From assembly GCA_965199945.1 (NCBI GenBank), contig OZ241354.1, positions 3,534,001 to 3,598,000 on the forward strand: a stretch of DNA of 64,000 nt, read 5' to 3'. Numbering within the stretch: the stretch's first letter is position 1; every line of letters starts with the position of its first letter. The position numbers and the translations under genes are program-made. This DNA comes from VXYL01 sp965199945. Lineage in GTDB: Bacteria > Pseudomonadota > Gammaproteobacteria > Pseudomonadales > Azotimanducaceae. This document shows, one piece after another, positions 34,801 through 42,676 of this stretch. The notes beneath the pieces are model-generated. The model saw only the letters and a program-made list of their open reading frames with translations. It was not told the DNA's origin and searched no databases.

Positions 34801-36785
34801 GCGGCGATGGAATCCAGGTTGGCGACGATGTGGTCGTAGACTTGATCGAAGAGCAGCAGGTTCTCGCACTCCAGCGCGAAATCGTCGCGCAAATCGGCTT
34901 CGAGCACGACGTCCATGACTGTGATGTCCGACGCGGTGTCCATGGCGCGTTCGGCGCCGCTGAACAAGCTGCCGAAACGATCCTCGATCACGCGCCGATT
35001 GGCGACGATGGTGGACGACTCGCCGTTCACGAAGGTGCGCGCGTTGGCGGAGAGCGCGCCGGAAATGTTCGTGTCGGCGCACAACGGGCCTTCGGTGATT
35101 GCCATGTTGAGCTCGGCCGCAAGCTGTTCGCGCAGCAGCGCCTCGGGCTTCTCCACGGCGCCGCTGAAGAGCTTCATTCCTTCGTGGGTGAAGCGGGCCC
35201 GCAGCGCGGGGCCGAGCGCCGCGTCGTCGCGAATCGCTTCCACCAAGCGGCGCGGTTCCACGAGTTCCGCAACGCGAAACAGGGAGCGCGTCTCCGCCAC
35301 GTTCTGCGCGAAGGCGCGCAAGGACTGGAAGTTGCCGGCGGCGTCCGCCTTCCAGCGGTTGTAGAGATAGGTGCCGACGCTGGCCACGAGCGTGGCGCGG
35401 GCAGCTTCGTAGTTCTGCCGGCGCTCGCCGAGAAAGAACTGCGCGACGCGACCGCGGGCATCGTTCACCGTGGCTTTCTTCTCGACGTAGTTCTTCCAGG
35501 CCTTGGAAAGCACGTCGTCGTAGACCACGCGGTCTGGATCCTGCAGCCAGCGCAGAAAGGTCTCGCGGCGCTCGCGGTCCGTGCGCGCATCGAGCTCGCC
35601 GGCCGGAAGCTCCTGTTCGGCCAAGCGGCCGTAGGAACCCGTGGTGGTCGCCTTGATGCGCCGCCGCACGCGCAGATAGCGAAGATAGCGAAAGGCGACG
35701 CCGAAGACGTTGAGGTACTCGGTGGGATTGCGCGTCACTTTCAGCGCCGCGTTGGCCTGCATCTGGCGCAGCCGCGCGGACGGTTCCAGATAGCGCTGCA
35801 AGCTGCGCCGGTAGTGGTCGAGAATGTACGGATTGGCGGCGACGAAGCGCTTCGTGCTCTCCTCCACGTGCAGGATGCCGGAGACGATGGCCAAGCGCAG
35901 GTTCTCGACGTCTTCGCCCGGAACGTAGTCGATCACGGCGTCGATGTTGCCTTGGCGCTTCAGCTCGAAAGGCGACAGGCCCACCTGCTTCGCGCACTGC
36001 TGCCAGGAGAGGTTCAAGCGCCGCGCGATGCTCGCCAGGCCCTTGGGCTGAATGGTGCTGAACACGCCGTCGCGCACGGAGAGGATGAGGTTGCTGGCGG
36101 CCAGCGGAATCGCGCCGCCGGAATAGCCGAGGCCGTAGACGATGCCGAGATTGGGCACGTCGGTATTGGACATCTCGGCGATCAGCCGCGAGATGCTGTG
36201 GGACTGGTTGTTCTTGTTGGCCGCTTCGTCTCCGGCGGCGCCTGGGGTGTCCATGAGACTGACGATGGGCAGGGAACGGTTGGCGAACTCCTCGATGCTT
36301 GCCGCCGCCCGCAGGTGGTGTTCCGGCATCCATTCGCCGCTGCGCACGGCGCGGTTCTGGGCGATGAAGCCGACGCGCCGTTCGGCGCCGTCGAAGTCCA
36401 GCACCACGACGGCGGCGTAGAAAGGGCCGTCGCGCTGCTCGCTCTCCACCTTGCCGAGGCGCCTGATGGCATCCGGCGCCGGCGCGCGCTTGGGGTCGTC
36501 GGCGCCGGTCATCACTGCTTCGATGTAGGCGTCGATGTCGAGCTGGTCGAGGGCTTCCGCTTGGCGCAGAACGTCCGCTTCCGAAAGCACGCCGCGCAAG
36601 GAGGGATCGAACTCGCGCTCGGCATCCGGCACCAGCGACGAATCCCGCGCCAGTTCTTCGGCGATGAGGAACAGCCGGTCGTCCGCCCAGCGCCCGCCGC
36701 TGGCCGTGCCAGAACCCTCCTTGGCTGCGTTCGCCTTCCACCCCGGCGACGGGGCGTTGGGCATCGTCTGCGCTGCGGAATCCAT
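31827..36785 (-). CDS. Single-chain acetyl/propionyl-CoA carboxylase (carboxyltransferase + biotin carboxylase + biotinyl domain)
   Basis: About 1652 residues from the ATG at 36785; upstream in-frame codons give non-protein-like sequence. Residues about 60-330 are an AccA-like carboxyltransferase half (MDTPGAAGDEAA, YGLGYSGGAIPLAAS). A long helical region follows. About 845-1010 is an AccD-like half (VVCFISSGGMQTMEGAGAL, VIVFGFGDCTGGAQ). About 1070-1520 is biotin carboxylase, with ATP-grasp HGGGGKGIAVV and catalytic EMNTRLQVEHPVTE. The last 100 residues form the biotinyl domain, where the lysine sits in LEAFKIF instead of the usual EAMKM. It fuses all four functions that are separate in E. 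coli Acc. It probably makes malonyl- or methylmalonyl-CoA in the cytoplasm; the acyl specificity is not readable. Confidence 0.87.
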   Translation of the reverse strand: MDSAAQTMPNAPSPGWKANAAKEGSGTASGGRWADDRLFLIAEELARDSSLVPDAEREFDPSLRGVLSEADVLRQAEALDQLDIDAYIEAVMTGADDPKRAPAPDAIRRLGKVESEQRDGPFYAAVVVLDFDGAERRVGFIAQNRAVRSGEWMPEHHLRAAASIEEFANRSLPIVSLMDTPGAAGDEAANKNNQSHSISRLIAEMSNTDVPNLGIVYGLGYSGGAIPLAASNLILSVRDGVFSTIQPKGLASIARRLNLSWQQCAKQVGLSPFELKRQGNIDAVIDYVPGEDVENLRLAIVSGILHVEESTKRFVAANPYILDHYRRSLQRYLEPSARLRQMQANAALKVTRNPTEYLNVFGVAFRYLRYLRVRRRIKATTTGSYGRLAEQELPAGELDARTDRERRETFLRWLQDPDRVVYDDVLSKAWKNYVEKKATVNDARGRVAQFFLGERRQNYEAARATLVASVGTYLYNRWKADAAGNFQSLRAFAQNVAETRSLFRVAELVEPRRLVEAIRDDAALGPALRARFTHEGMKLFSGAVEKPEALLREQLAAELNMAITEGPLCADTNISGALSANARTFVNGESSTIVANRRVIEDRFGSLFSGAERAMDTASDITVMDVVLEADLRDDFALECENLLLFDQVYDHIVANLDSIAAEAESTRALSRDSIRNLIRKALAEVAAAQAGDDAEAATVRLEQQFFDWHRRTSNAVGKFFRDVEEWKKSASSRVSDTLFVVVTFLFERLLATYLQAEREGRRYDGRIAPRNIGRRKDFWNRLMQAYRDLQIGDVLRSRKRAAKLDPSAFIERFFDDFQELNGDLISSDPHRFPGLRVSIEKALQGGQPPCGVVTGIGRFRNGEDGVAVGAVVSNTAFKAGAFDMASAEKFCKLLVACAERHLPVVCFISSGGMQTMEGAGALFSMAAVNDRITRFVRDFDLPVIVFGFGDCTGGAQASFVTHPLAHTCYFSGASIPFAGQIVVSSYLPSDSHLANYLSVVPNAMRALVQHPFLPDLDDELRRIDPAIPVPRETVEDVVNRVLAGAPDSDGPIAEVPQRSVAESELYRPVEKMLVHARGCTAVKLVRVAQRHGVAVVLVQSDPDMESVAADMLGDADSLVCIGGNTPDESYLNARSVVNIAEHEGVDSLHPGIGFLSENAQFAELVRTHGINFVGPPVASMETMGNKSNAIATALAHGVPVVPGSHGVLTDGDRAAAAAADIGYPVLIKAVHGGGGKGIAVVENADDFHESFHRVVVEAQSAFGSGDIYLERYVTSLRHIEVQVLRDSHGNTKVLGLRDCSVQRDKQKVIEESGSTALPAKLESDVRRHAATLANAVAYVGAGTVEFIYDLDAGEVYFMEMNTRLQVEHPVTERVTGVDIVGEQLRIAAGESIADLAIAEDGYAVEARINAERLVATGSDALAFQPSPGEIHECLLPSEPGIDVIAAAGEGKFVSPYYDSMVAQVIAHAKDRASATRKLADYLQRVRIRGISTNVALVKRILRDEVFQRGDYDTNYLPEFLGRLDHAELIAEIADDAGAADAGIGAEAIAIDGSDELKVLAPSTGILYLTPSPTEPPFVSPGEAIDAAKTMCQLEAFKIFTPLRLADFNAGAPNPLYDPARRFEIVRVNVASGTQVNAGDLLFVVRPIATAA

Positions 36786-36976
36786 CGCTTTGCTAGTCGG
36801 CTTGAATGCCAAGCGAACAAAACCACAAACCGAGCGGCAATTCCACTGTTTGCCCCCTGTCGGCGCCGCGATGAGGTGCGGCGACGAGCTCCAGGCCACG
36901 CCGCATGTGCGCTTGGCGCTGCGCGTGGACGCCTACGTCGCGCCGCTGCGACAGGAGATGGCGAGGCGAGCACCAA

Positions 36977-38116
36977 TCAGATTTCCCGCCTCTTGGTCGT
37001 GACCTCAGACGCCTCCACGTTCCCCAAACACGCAACCACCTTTTCCCGCGTCACCGTCTGCGTCTCGTCCACCAGCCCCACGATGGCGCTCCCGCTGCAC
37101 ACGTCGTCGTGGTGCGGGTTGGTGTGGACGTTGCCTGCCGTGTCCACGTAGGCCATTGGAACGCCAGCGCCGCCGTTGACGAAGCTCACCAGCACGTCGC
37201 CCCAGCGCAGGTTGGAGAAGGAGGCGTCGAAGCGGGCGAGGTGGTCGGATTCGTGGGTGAAGAGGTTCTCCAGGACTTGCTCGACGCCGGGGGCGGCGAG
37301 GGCCCGCACGACGAGTTCTGGATAGGCGCGGATGGGGCGCACCGTGGTGGTGGCGCCGGCGGCCATGATGCGTTCGCGGTTGGCGTCGTCTACCACTTCG
37401 GCGACCACCACGTGCGCTCGGCTCTCGGCATCGCTTAAGCGCAGGCGGCTGAGGATGTCGTAGGTGTGGGCGTCCGAGCGAGGGTCGAAGGGCTCGTCGG
37501 CGATGACGATGACGTGGCTGGCCTCGTGGGCGTTGGCGGCGGCGAGGTTTTCCGAGTTCTCGGCCACGCCGTTGTAGTGGATCACGCCGGCATCCACCAG
37601 TTCCGCTGGCAAGCCGTCCGCGTAGTGGGGCGTGAGCAGTTGAATGGGGATGTCGGCCAGCGCCGGCGTGCGCCGCACGTGGTCGACCAGGCGCGCGAGA
37701 TAGTGTTCCGCGTCTTGGCTCGGCACGTTGACGATGAGCAAGTGGTCTTTCATGTTTCTCCATCTGAACTCGCCGCGACGGCGGCGTTCGCGCAGCAGGG
37801 CGCGGTAGTCGAACAGGTCCGACGCGGCCTGCGCGAGCAGGAAGATGCCGAACAGGTACATGCAGAGCATGGTGGCCAGGCGGCCAAGCGGGGTTTCGGC
37901 GGAGATGTCGCCGTAGCCGACGGTGGTGGCGGTGGTCATCGTCAGCCAGATCGCCTCCAGCATGTCGAAGTCCTCCGCCGTCATCATCGCCGCGACGTGA
38001 ACGACGAACAATCCGGCGAACAGCAGCACTACGCGCAGCAGGCGGCGCCGTATCGCGCCAGCCACATGGCGCGTGAAGCGCAGATAGCGACGGCGGCGGA
38101 ACCAATGGGCGAGCAT
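36977..38116 (-). CDS. Two-TM potassium channel with cytoplasmic RCK/TrkA-N domain
   Basis: 379 residues. A basic N-terminus precedes helix VVLLFAGLFVVHVAAMM. The pore loop carries the K+ selectivity filter in TTATTVGYGD near residue 68, and a second helix LATMLCMYLFGIFLLAQAA follows. From about residue 120 there is a TrkA-N/RCK-like domain (DHLLIVNVPSQDAEHYLARL, VIHYNGVAENSENLAAANA, VIVIADEPFDPRSDAHTY). The glycine-rich nucleotide-binding loop of RCK is altered (VNVPSQD), so ligand control may differ. It is an inner-membrane channel, probably for K+ homeostasis. The carboxylase starts 191 bases downstream on the same strand. Confidence 0.87.
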   Translation of the reverse strand: MLAHWFRRRRYLRFTRHVAGAIRRRLLRVVLLFAGLFVVHVAAMMTAEDFDMLEAIWLTMTTATTVGYGDISAETPLGRLATMLCMYLFGIFLLAQAASDLFDYRALLRERRRRGEFRWRNMKDHLLIVNVPSQDAEHYLARLVDHVRRTPALADIPIQLLTPHYADGLPAELVDAGVIHYNGVAENSENLAAANAHEASHVIVIADEPFDPRSDAHTYDILSRLRLSDAESRAHVVVAEVVDDANRERIMAAGATTTVRPIRAYPELVVRALAAPGVEQVLENLFTHESDHLARFDASFSNLRWGDVLVSFVNGGAGVPMAYVDTAGNVHTNPHHDDVCSGSAIVGLVDETQTVTREKVVACLGNVEASEVTTKRREI

Positions 38117-38229
38117 CGTCTGCGAGTGCCTCGTTGCAGCGTACGCTGAAAGTTAGCGCGCGCTCTGCGGCGGGCGCGTCTGTCGCAGAACCGGACGCAT
38201 TCGCAAGGTGTTCGCCGCCACTCGAGAGG

Positions 38230-38598
38230 CTAGGCGCCGTCTGCCGGGGTTTCCCCGAGCTGCGCATGGATTTCGTCCACGACGCAGCGTTTCAGCACGC
38301 CCGGTTCCGAAGCCGGCTTGCCGTAGCGTTGCGCGAGCCGCTGCAGGTCGCCTTCGCTGAAAGAGAGGCTGATGCGCGGACGCTGCCGCTTTCGATACGG
38401 CAGCCCGACGGCCTTGCGCACGTAGTCCGTGTAGCTCAAGTTCTCGGCTGCCGCCGCCATCCGCACCTTGCGCATCAAGGACTGCTGGAACTCGAAGTGG
38501 ACTTGGATCTTGCCGAGCGCTTGCCGTTCCGCCTGGAAACGCTTCGCGCCCTCGGCATCGTTGCGCCGCGCGCGCTTTGCCGCCGGCCGCGATTTCAT
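38230..38598 (-). CDS. Small basic protein of unknown function, last gene of yjfIJK-like operon
   Basis: 122 residues, not recognised. The start ATG at 38598 overlaps the stop of the DUF2491 gene (ATGA), so it is probably translationally coupled. The N-terminus is strongly basic (KSRPAAKRARR). The centre reads HFEFQQSLMRKVRMAAAAE then LSYTDYVRKAVGLPYRKRQR, a helix pattern reminiscent of ribbon-helix-helix DNA-binding proteins, and the C-terminus is acidic. In E. coli the position after yjfK is taken by a DUF350 membrane protein, so this is a different partner. A DNA-binding or regulatory role is a guess. Confidence 0.65.
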   Translation of the reverse strand: MKSRPAAKRARRNDAEGAKRFQAERQALGKIQVHFEFQQSLMRKVRMAAAAENLSYTDYVRKAVGLPYRKRQRPRISLSFSEGDLQRLAQRYGKPASEPGVLKRCVVDEIHAQLGETPADGA

Positions 38599-39248
38599 GA
38601 ACCGGAATCGTCGCCGGGCCACATGGATTCGATCACGTCCGGCGGACAATGGACCTCCAAGGAGACTTCGGTGTCGCCGTCGCCCCAGACTTCCACGCTC
38701 AGCCCGAACTGGCCGGAGACGTCTTCGCATTCGTGGCAGCGCAGCTCTTCGCTGTCGTCGTCCTGATGCGCGGAAAGCTCCTCGCCGCGCATGTCCTTCT
38801 CGTGGAAATAGCCTTCCGCCCACTTCTTGGTTTGGGAATAGCGCTCGGCCAGCCAGCCGTCGTAGCCGTCCACCTGCTGCGTCACGGCCAGTTCGGCGAA
38901 GTCGTCCTCCCACAACTTGGCGAACTCGTCCTCGCCGAAGAGCTTGACGACGTCCTTCCTCGGCAAGTCCCGGCAGAGGGAAAGCTCCGTCGCGTCGTTC
39001 GCCTTGAAGGTCAAGTAGATGCGGCCGGCTTCTGCGCCGTCCAAGGCAAGCTGCGGATAGAGGCCGTCTTCGTATTCGTAGCCGCCGACTTTGGCGACCT
39101 CGAACGTTTGACCCTGCACGCTCGGCGGCAAGGCCAGGCGGTGCTTGAAGGTGAGCAGATCGCCGATGCGCAGATCGGCCACGCTCTCGAGCCGCCGGCC
39201 CGACTCGGCGGATTTGCCGAATCGGGCGCGGAACAGCTTCTTCAGCAC
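38595..39248 (-). CDS. yjfK: DUF2491 family protein (YjfK-like)
   Basis: 217 residues, close to the 219 of E. coli YjfK. The start is a GTG at 39248 that overlaps the stop of the PspA-like gene. Features include LRIGDLLTFKHRLALPP near the N-terminus, EYEDGLYPQLALDG, a Phe/Trp-rich acidic middle (FGEDEFAKLWEDDFAEL) and two closely spaced cysteines in LRCHECED. The assignment rests mainly on gene order after a DUF2170 and a PspA-family gene with matching sizes. The family is a cytoplasmic protein of unknown activity linked to membrane stress. Confidence 0.75.
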   Translation of the reverse strand: MLKKLFRARFGKSAESGRRLESVADLRIGDLLTFKHRLALPPSVQGQTFEVAKVGGYEYEDGLYPQLALDGAEAGRIYLTFKANDATELSLCRDLPRKDVVKLFGEDEFAKLWEDDFAELAVTQQVDGYDGWLAERYSQTKKWAEGYFHEKDMRGEELSAHQDDDSEELRCHECEDVSGQFGLSVEVWGDGDTEVSLEVHCPPDVIESMWPGDDSGS

Positions 39249-39943
39249 TAGCCGGCCTGCTTGGCTTTCAGCCGCGCCAGCACGTCGCTCGCGCCGCTGC
39301 CGGCCGGCGTGCCGATACCCTTGGCGCGGAGCTTGGCGTCGATGTCGGAGCCGGCCTCCTGCTCTTCGAGCCACTCGCCGGCCTGCATCCGATCCTGCCA
39401 GCCCTGCTGCTTCGCCTTGACGCGCTCGAGGGCCTTGGAGACGCGGTGCGAGGAGGAGCCGGTGGCGGCGAAGTTCTTGGAGACGCTCTCGGTGGCGCGT
39501 TGCAGTTCCTGCACCGTGCGCACCTTGTCCAGCTCGCGCTTGTTCTTCTGGATCGTGCGTTCGCGGGCCTTGATCATGGCGTGGATCTTCTGCACTTCGG
39601 CGTCCAGCGCCGCCTGCTCGGTGGCCTTCTCGCCGCGTTCGCTTTCGAGTTCCGCGATGCGTTCGGCGACTTCCGTGGCGAGCGCCTCTTCGCCGGCGTT
39701 CAGCGCGGAAACCGCCTTGCGTTCGTAGTCGGCGACGTCCGCATCGAGCGTGGCGATCTCGCGCTTGAGCTTGATTTCCGAGCTCTTCATGCGCGTGAGG
39801 CTCTGCTTGGCGCTGCCGATGGCGTTCTCGGCATCCCTGATCTCCTGCTCGAGGATGCGGACGGCGTTGGCGTCCACGATGGCCTCGCCCACTTCGTTGG
39901 CGCCGCCCTTGAGGGCGGTGAACATGTCTCTGAGCACACCCAT
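39248..39943 (-). CDS. yjfJ: PspA/IM30 family protein (YjfJ-like)
   Basis: 231 residues (E. coli YjfJ has 232). Almost entirely alpha-helical coiled coil, as in PspA/IM30/Vipp1: the N-terminal amphipathic helix LRDMFTALKGGANEVGEAI, then ARILEQEIRDAENAI-like heptads and long EKATEQAALDAEVQKI helices. The C-terminal quarter is a flexible Gly/Ser stretch. These proteins polymerise on damaged inner membrane in the ESCRT-III-like manner of the family. An AGGAG site precedes the ATG. It is the middle gene of the DUF2170 / PspA / DUF2491 operon. Confidence 0.87.
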   Translation of the reverse strand: MGVLRDMFTALKGGANEVGEAIVDANAVRILEQEIRDAENAIGSAKQSLTRMKSSEIKLKREIATLDADVADYERKAVSALNAGEEALATEVAERIAELESERGEKATEQAALDAEVQKIHAMIKARERTIQKNKRELDKVRTVQELQRATESVSKNFAATGSSSHRVSKALERVKAKQQGWQDRMQAGEWLEEQEAGSDIDAKLRAKGIGTPAGSGASDVLARLKAKQAG

Positions 39944-39985
39944 GTCTTTGTTTCTCCTGTGGTTTGCGTCGCGCCTTCCAGCGCG

Positions 39986-40387
39986 TTAGTCCAACAAATG
40001 CTCGACGGCTTCGAGCACGTCGATGGTGTTTTCCGCTTGCACTTCCAGCTCGTGCGCCACCACCTCGAACCGCGTCGAGAGCGCCATGGCGCCGAACAGG
40101 ATGTAGGTGTCGCCCTGCAAGCCAATGGCGGAGAGCGGCACCGCCGGGCTCAAGCGCAGAAACGTGGCGTTCAGCTCGTCCTGCTTGCCCGGCAGCACCT
40201 CGCCGATGCCGAACAGGGGCGTCACCGAGAGGATCTGCGTTTCCGTCCTGGTGACGTGAATCGGAAACTCGTCGTTGTTGGAGCACACGACTTCGAGAAT
40301 GTCGTTCTCCGTCACGATCGCATCGAAGGTGGTGCCTTCCTCGCCGGAGTAGTCGTTCAGGCGAAAGGCCAGGTCGTCCAAGGTCAT
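39986..40387 (-). CDS. yjfI: DUF2170 family protein (YjfI-like), first gene of operon
   Basis: 133 residues, the same length as E. coli YjfI. Reads LDDLAFRLNDYSGEEGTTFDA, VVCSNNDEFPIHVTRTETQIL, LNATFLRLSPAVPLSAIGLQG and an acidic C-terminus VQAENTIDVLEAVEHLLD. A GAGGGAG ribosome-binding site precedes the ATG. It opens the minus-strand operon; a 13-base palindrome lies 73 bases upstream. Function unknown; its constant pairing with a PspA-like protein suggests a regulator or cofactor of membrane-stress polymers. Confidence 0.85.
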   Translation of the reverse strand: MTLDDLAFRLNDYSGEEGTTFDAIVTENDILEVVCSNNDEFPIHVTRTETQILSVTPLFGIGEVLPGKQDELNATFLRLSPAVPLSAIGLQGDTYILFGAMALSTRFEVVAHELEVQAENTIDVLEAVEHLLD

Positions 40388-40459
40388 GCAAACTCCCTCA
40401 AGTTCCCAGTTGAACCGTCGCTCAAGGCAGCCTCGCCGACCGCCCGTGGCGCGAACTAT

Positions 40460-40472
40460 GACATATTATGTC
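40460..40472. promoter_or_regulatory. 13-base palindrome in the yjfI upstream region
   Basis: GACATATTATGTC is a perfect 6-bp inverted repeat around one base, AT-rich in a GC-rich context. It sits 73 bases upstream of yjfI and about 185 bases before the divergent ATPase gene. TATTAT could serve as a -10 element, or the palindrome as an operator. Neither is proven. Confidence 0.35.
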
Positions 40473-40656
40473 GCGGTGTCAACGGGCTGAAGAATGGAGC
40501 TTTGGTGGAGGTTTGGGGGGGCGGCGGGCCAGGGCGATCCGGAGCGCCACCACTGCAACAGGACGTGCCAAGCCCTGTTTATGCTGCCGATTCGGCCGGT
40601 CTACTATGTCCGTCGCTGGCGTCCACGCGACGCCGTTCCAACTCCTGGAGCAGGAC

Positions 40657-42519
40657 ATGGCCGCCGCAACCACGCCCGCGGTTCCACCCATTCCCTACGG
40701 CATGGCCGATTTCCGCGCCATGCGCCTGGGCGGCTACCAGTACGTGGACAAGACGCGCTTCCTGCGCGACCTGGAGGGCGAGCGCTACGCCTTCCTGCTG
40801 CGCCCGAGACGCTTCGGCAAGACGTGCCTGCTGTCGCTCTTGGAACACTACTACGACCGCACCCGGCAGGACGAGTTCGAGACGCTGTTCGCGCACACGG
40901 ACATCGGCGAGCGCCCCACCGCCGAGCGGGGCCGGCACGTGGTGCTGCGTCTCAACTTCTCGGCCTTCGACGACACGTTGACGACGTTGCGGGAGCGCTT
41001 CGAGGGCTACTGCCAGACGCGGCTGCGGGGCGCTCTGGAGGCCAACGCGGACCTGTTTCCGCCGGCCGTGGCGCAGCGCGTGCTGTCTGCGCCCGGCGTG
41101 GACGGCAAGCTGAACGAGTGGTTCCAGCACGCGGAGCGCGAACGCATTCCGCTGTGCGTGCTCATCGACGAATACGACAACTTCGCCAACACCGTGCTGG
41201 CGCCCGACGGCGTGGATGCGTACCACGCCTTCACGCATGGCGGCGGCTTCCTGCGCAGCTTCTTCGCCACGCTGAAGGCGGGCACCGAGTCCGCCAACTT
41301 GGAGCGCCTGTTCATCACCGGCGTCTCTCCGGTGACGATGGACGACGTGACCAGCGGCTTCAACATCGGCGCCAACCTGAGCTTCGACAAGAAGTACAAC
41401 GCGCTGCTTGGCTTCACCGAGGCAGAGGTGCGCGGATTGGTGCGCCAGTACCGCGAACTGGGCGTGTTCGAGCAGGACGCGGACGCGGCGATGGCGACGA
41501 TGCGCGAGTGGTACAACGGCTATCGGTTCGCGCCGCGGGCGGACGACGTCGTCTACAACACGGACATGGTGCTGTACTACCTGAAACACTGGATTCAGAA
41601 CGACGTGGGGCCGGAGCGCCTGATCGACGACAACGTGCGCATCGATTACCAAAAACTGCGCCACCTGCTGGTGGTGAACAGGCAGGCGTCGTCGTTGGCC
41701 ATGGGTGCGGATGTTCCGGGTACGGCGTCGAACCGCACCGAATTGCGGAGCGAGGGCAAGCCGCGGGATTCGGGAACGCCGGCCTTGAACGGCAACTTCG
41801 ACCTGCTGCGCCACGTCATCGCCCACGGAGAAGTGGATTCCGAGCTCAGCCCCAGCTTTCCGGTGCAGCAGCTGGGCCAGCGCGAGAACTTCCTCACGCT
41901 GCTGCACTGCCTAGGCTTGCTGTCCATTCGCGGCGCGGCGGCCGGGCGCACGCGGCTCGGCATTCCGAACCAGACTGTGCGACGGCTGCTCTACGGCTAT
42001 CTGCGCGACGCCTACCGCGACACCGACGTGTTCTCGGTGGACTTGCTCGCATTCGAGCAGCTCACTTGGGCGATGGCCCAGGACGGCAACTGGCGGCCGG
42101 CCGTGGAGTTCCTGGCCGACGCGCTGCGACGGCAGACCAGCGTGCGCGACTACGTGGACGGCGAACGCCTGCTGCAGGGCTTTCTTGCCGCGTACCTGGG
42201 CGCCGCGGGATGCTTCGTGTTCCGCACCGAAGCGGAGCTTGGCAAAGGCTACGCCGACATGGTGCTCACGCCCCTGACAGCCAAGCATCCGGCCCTGCGC
42301 CACGGCTACGTCCTGGAGATCAAGTACCTGCGGCGGGACTCCCGCAGCGATGCCGGCGTTCAGGAAGCGATGGACAGCGCAAAGCAACAGCTCGGCCGCT
42401 ACCTGGCCGACGAACGCCTGCCGCGAGAACACCCAGACGCTGTATTCGCGGGCTTGGCCCTGGTATTCCGCGGCTGGGAACTGGCAGCTTGCGAGGCGGT
42501 AGACGCGGGCATCACCTGA
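40657..42519 (+). CDS. DUF1703-type ATPase with C-terminal PD-(D/E)XK nuclease domain (complete)
   Basis: About 620 residues; the ATG at 40657 has a GGAG site, while an ATG at 40606 lacks one. The N-terminal AAA-ATPase-like domain shows YVDKTRFLRDLE, the Walker A-like RPRRFGKTCLLSLLE, Walker B-like VLIDEYDNF and a sensor-like LERLFITGVSPVT. WYNGYRF begins the middle domain. The C-terminal nuclease has LGKGYADMVLTP and EIKYLRRD, fitting D...ExK of the PD-(D/E)XK fold. These proteins are abundant and often multicopy in Bacteroidetes and some proteobacteria; their role is unproven, and mobile or defence functions have been proposed. A truncated relative lies at 47275-48414. Confidence 0.85.
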   Translation: MAAATTPAVPPIPYGMADFRAMRLGGYQYVDKTRFLRDLEGERYAFLLRPRRFGKTCLLSLLEHYYDRTRQDEFETLFAHTDIGERPTAERGRHVVLRLNFSAFDDTLTTLRERFEGYCQTRLRGALEANADLFPPAVAQRVLSAPGVDGKLNEWFQHAERERIPLCVLIDEYDNFANTVLAPDGVDAYHAFTHGGGFLRSFFATLKAGTESANLERLFITGVSPVTMDDVTSGFNIGANLSFDKKYNALLGFTEAEVRGLVRQYRELGVFEQDADAAMATMREWYNGYRFAPRADDVVYNTDMVLYYLKHWIQNDVGPERLIDDNVRIDYQKLRHLLVVNRQASSLAMGADVPGTASNRTELRSEGKPRDSGTPALNGNFDLLRHVIAHGEVDSELSPSFPVQQLGQRENFLTLLHCLGLLSIRGAAAGRTRLGIPNQTVRRLLYGYLRDAYRDTDVFSVDLLAFEQLTWAMAQDGNWRPAVEFLADALRRQTSVRDYVDGERLLQGFLAAYLGAAGCFVFRTEAELGKGYADMVLTPLTAKHPALRHGYVLEIKYLRRDSRSDAGVQEAMDSAKQQLGRYLADERLPREHPDAVFAGLALVFRGWELAACEAVDAGIT

Positions 42520-42676
42520 TCTCGACCAACGGTTTCGCCCATCGCCAGCATCTCCATGGCAGTAACCGAACACAGCGCGTCGACAGCCATTGCGCAATCC
42601 TCGGCGAGAGCCGGGCATCTACCCAAACGATCATCCGGCCAGAACGGGATGATCCACGCGGTGCCTATAGTGCCCG

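Noticed and set aside
32490..37151. A 1553-codon plus-strand frame over the carboxylase
   Set aside because: Antisense shadow of a gene whose minus-strand frame has all carboxylase motifs.
37005..38267. A minus-strand 420-codon frame overlapping the potassium channel
   Set aside because: It is another frame of the channel gene, very Arg-rich, and lacks membrane segments and the TVGYGD filter.
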